Source of the DNA: an uncultured Ruminococcus sp.
Lineage (GTDB): Bacteria > Bacillota > Clostridia > Oscillospirales > Ruminococcaceae
Length of the DNA stretch: 5,668 nt
Assembly: GCA_945876405.1 (NCBI GenBank)
Contig: CAMCOJ010000158.1
Coordinates: 1-5,668, forward strand
Direction of reading: 5' to 3'
Position numbers and translations under genes: made by a program. The notes below the pieces were generated by a model. It made no database searches, was not told the origin of the DNA, and was given only the letters and a program-made list of their open reading frames with translations. Shown piece by piece: positions 5,623-5,668 of this stretch; position 1 is the stretch's first letter; the number at the start of each line of letters is the position of its first letter.

Positions 5623-5668
5623 CTGTCTCTTATACACATCTCCGAGCCCACGAGACAGGCAGAAATCT
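5623..5668. other. Illumina Nextera i7 adapter contamination
   Basis: Bases 5623-5641 are CTGTCTCTTATACACATCT, the 19-bp hyperactive Tn5 mosaic end used in Nextera libraries. Bases 5642-5656 (CCGAGCCCACGAGAC) complete the reverse complement of the Nextera read-2 adapter. Bases 5657-5664 (AGGCAGAA) match the i7 index I know as N703, and ATCT at 5665-5668 is the start of the P7 sequence. The order and spacing equal a read running off a short insert into its adapter. This stretch is an untrimmed library artefact and not part of the genome. The natural sequence ends at 5622. Confidence 0.98.

Noticed and set aside
5623..5641. Tn5-like transposon end
   Set aside because: It is the engineered 19-bp mosaic end and is followed directly by Illumina adapter, index and P7 bases. 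It is a library artefact, not a mobile element.

Overview
The window looks like the end of an assembled contig from a low-GC Gram-positive anaerobe, most likely a gut or rumen Ruminococcus-type Clostridia. The evidence is AT-rich coding sequence, strong AGGAGG-like Shine-Dalgarno sites, short intergenic gaps, and protein families that I recall from that group (a DUF2828-like vWA protein and a DUF6483-like protein). The genus is inference. No rRNA, tRNA, CRISPR array, integrase, transposase, relaxase or secretion gene is visible.

Left part, + strand (1-1886): a 5'-truncated gene for a DUF2828-type protein with a von Willebrand A (vWA) metal-binding domain, then an unrecognised 134-residue protein with a strongly basic C-terminal stretch, then a 31-residue, extremely acidic small protein with six consecutive Asp. 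All three read the same way and end at a strong hairpin (1900-1949). That hairpin is built to stop transcription from both sides.

Right part, - strand (5622 down to 1967): four tightly spaced genes forming one operon that converges on the same terminator. In transcription order they are a 5'-truncated gene (A, 5215-5622), a 542-residue coiled-coil protein (C, 3575-5203), a 394-residue protein (B, 2370-3554), and a 127-residue DUF6483-like protein (D, 1967-2350). A, C and B share a recurring module of about 60 residues: a helix, then a G-I-x-[YF]-[SA] strand, a second strand with [TF]xxV, then an acidic helix. There are three copies in B, two in C and at least a partial one in A. B and C are therefore built by duplication from one building block. 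No function can be read directly. Multi-module proteins of this style are common in accessory and conjugative regions of Firmicutes, but nothing here proves an element.

The last 46 bases (5623-5668) are not biological. They are an Illumina Nextera read-2/i7 adapter: the 19-bp Tn5 mosaic end, the adapter body, an 8-base i7 index and the first bases of P7. The genomic sequence stops at 5622, and the apparent MYKRQ start of gene A is translated adapter.
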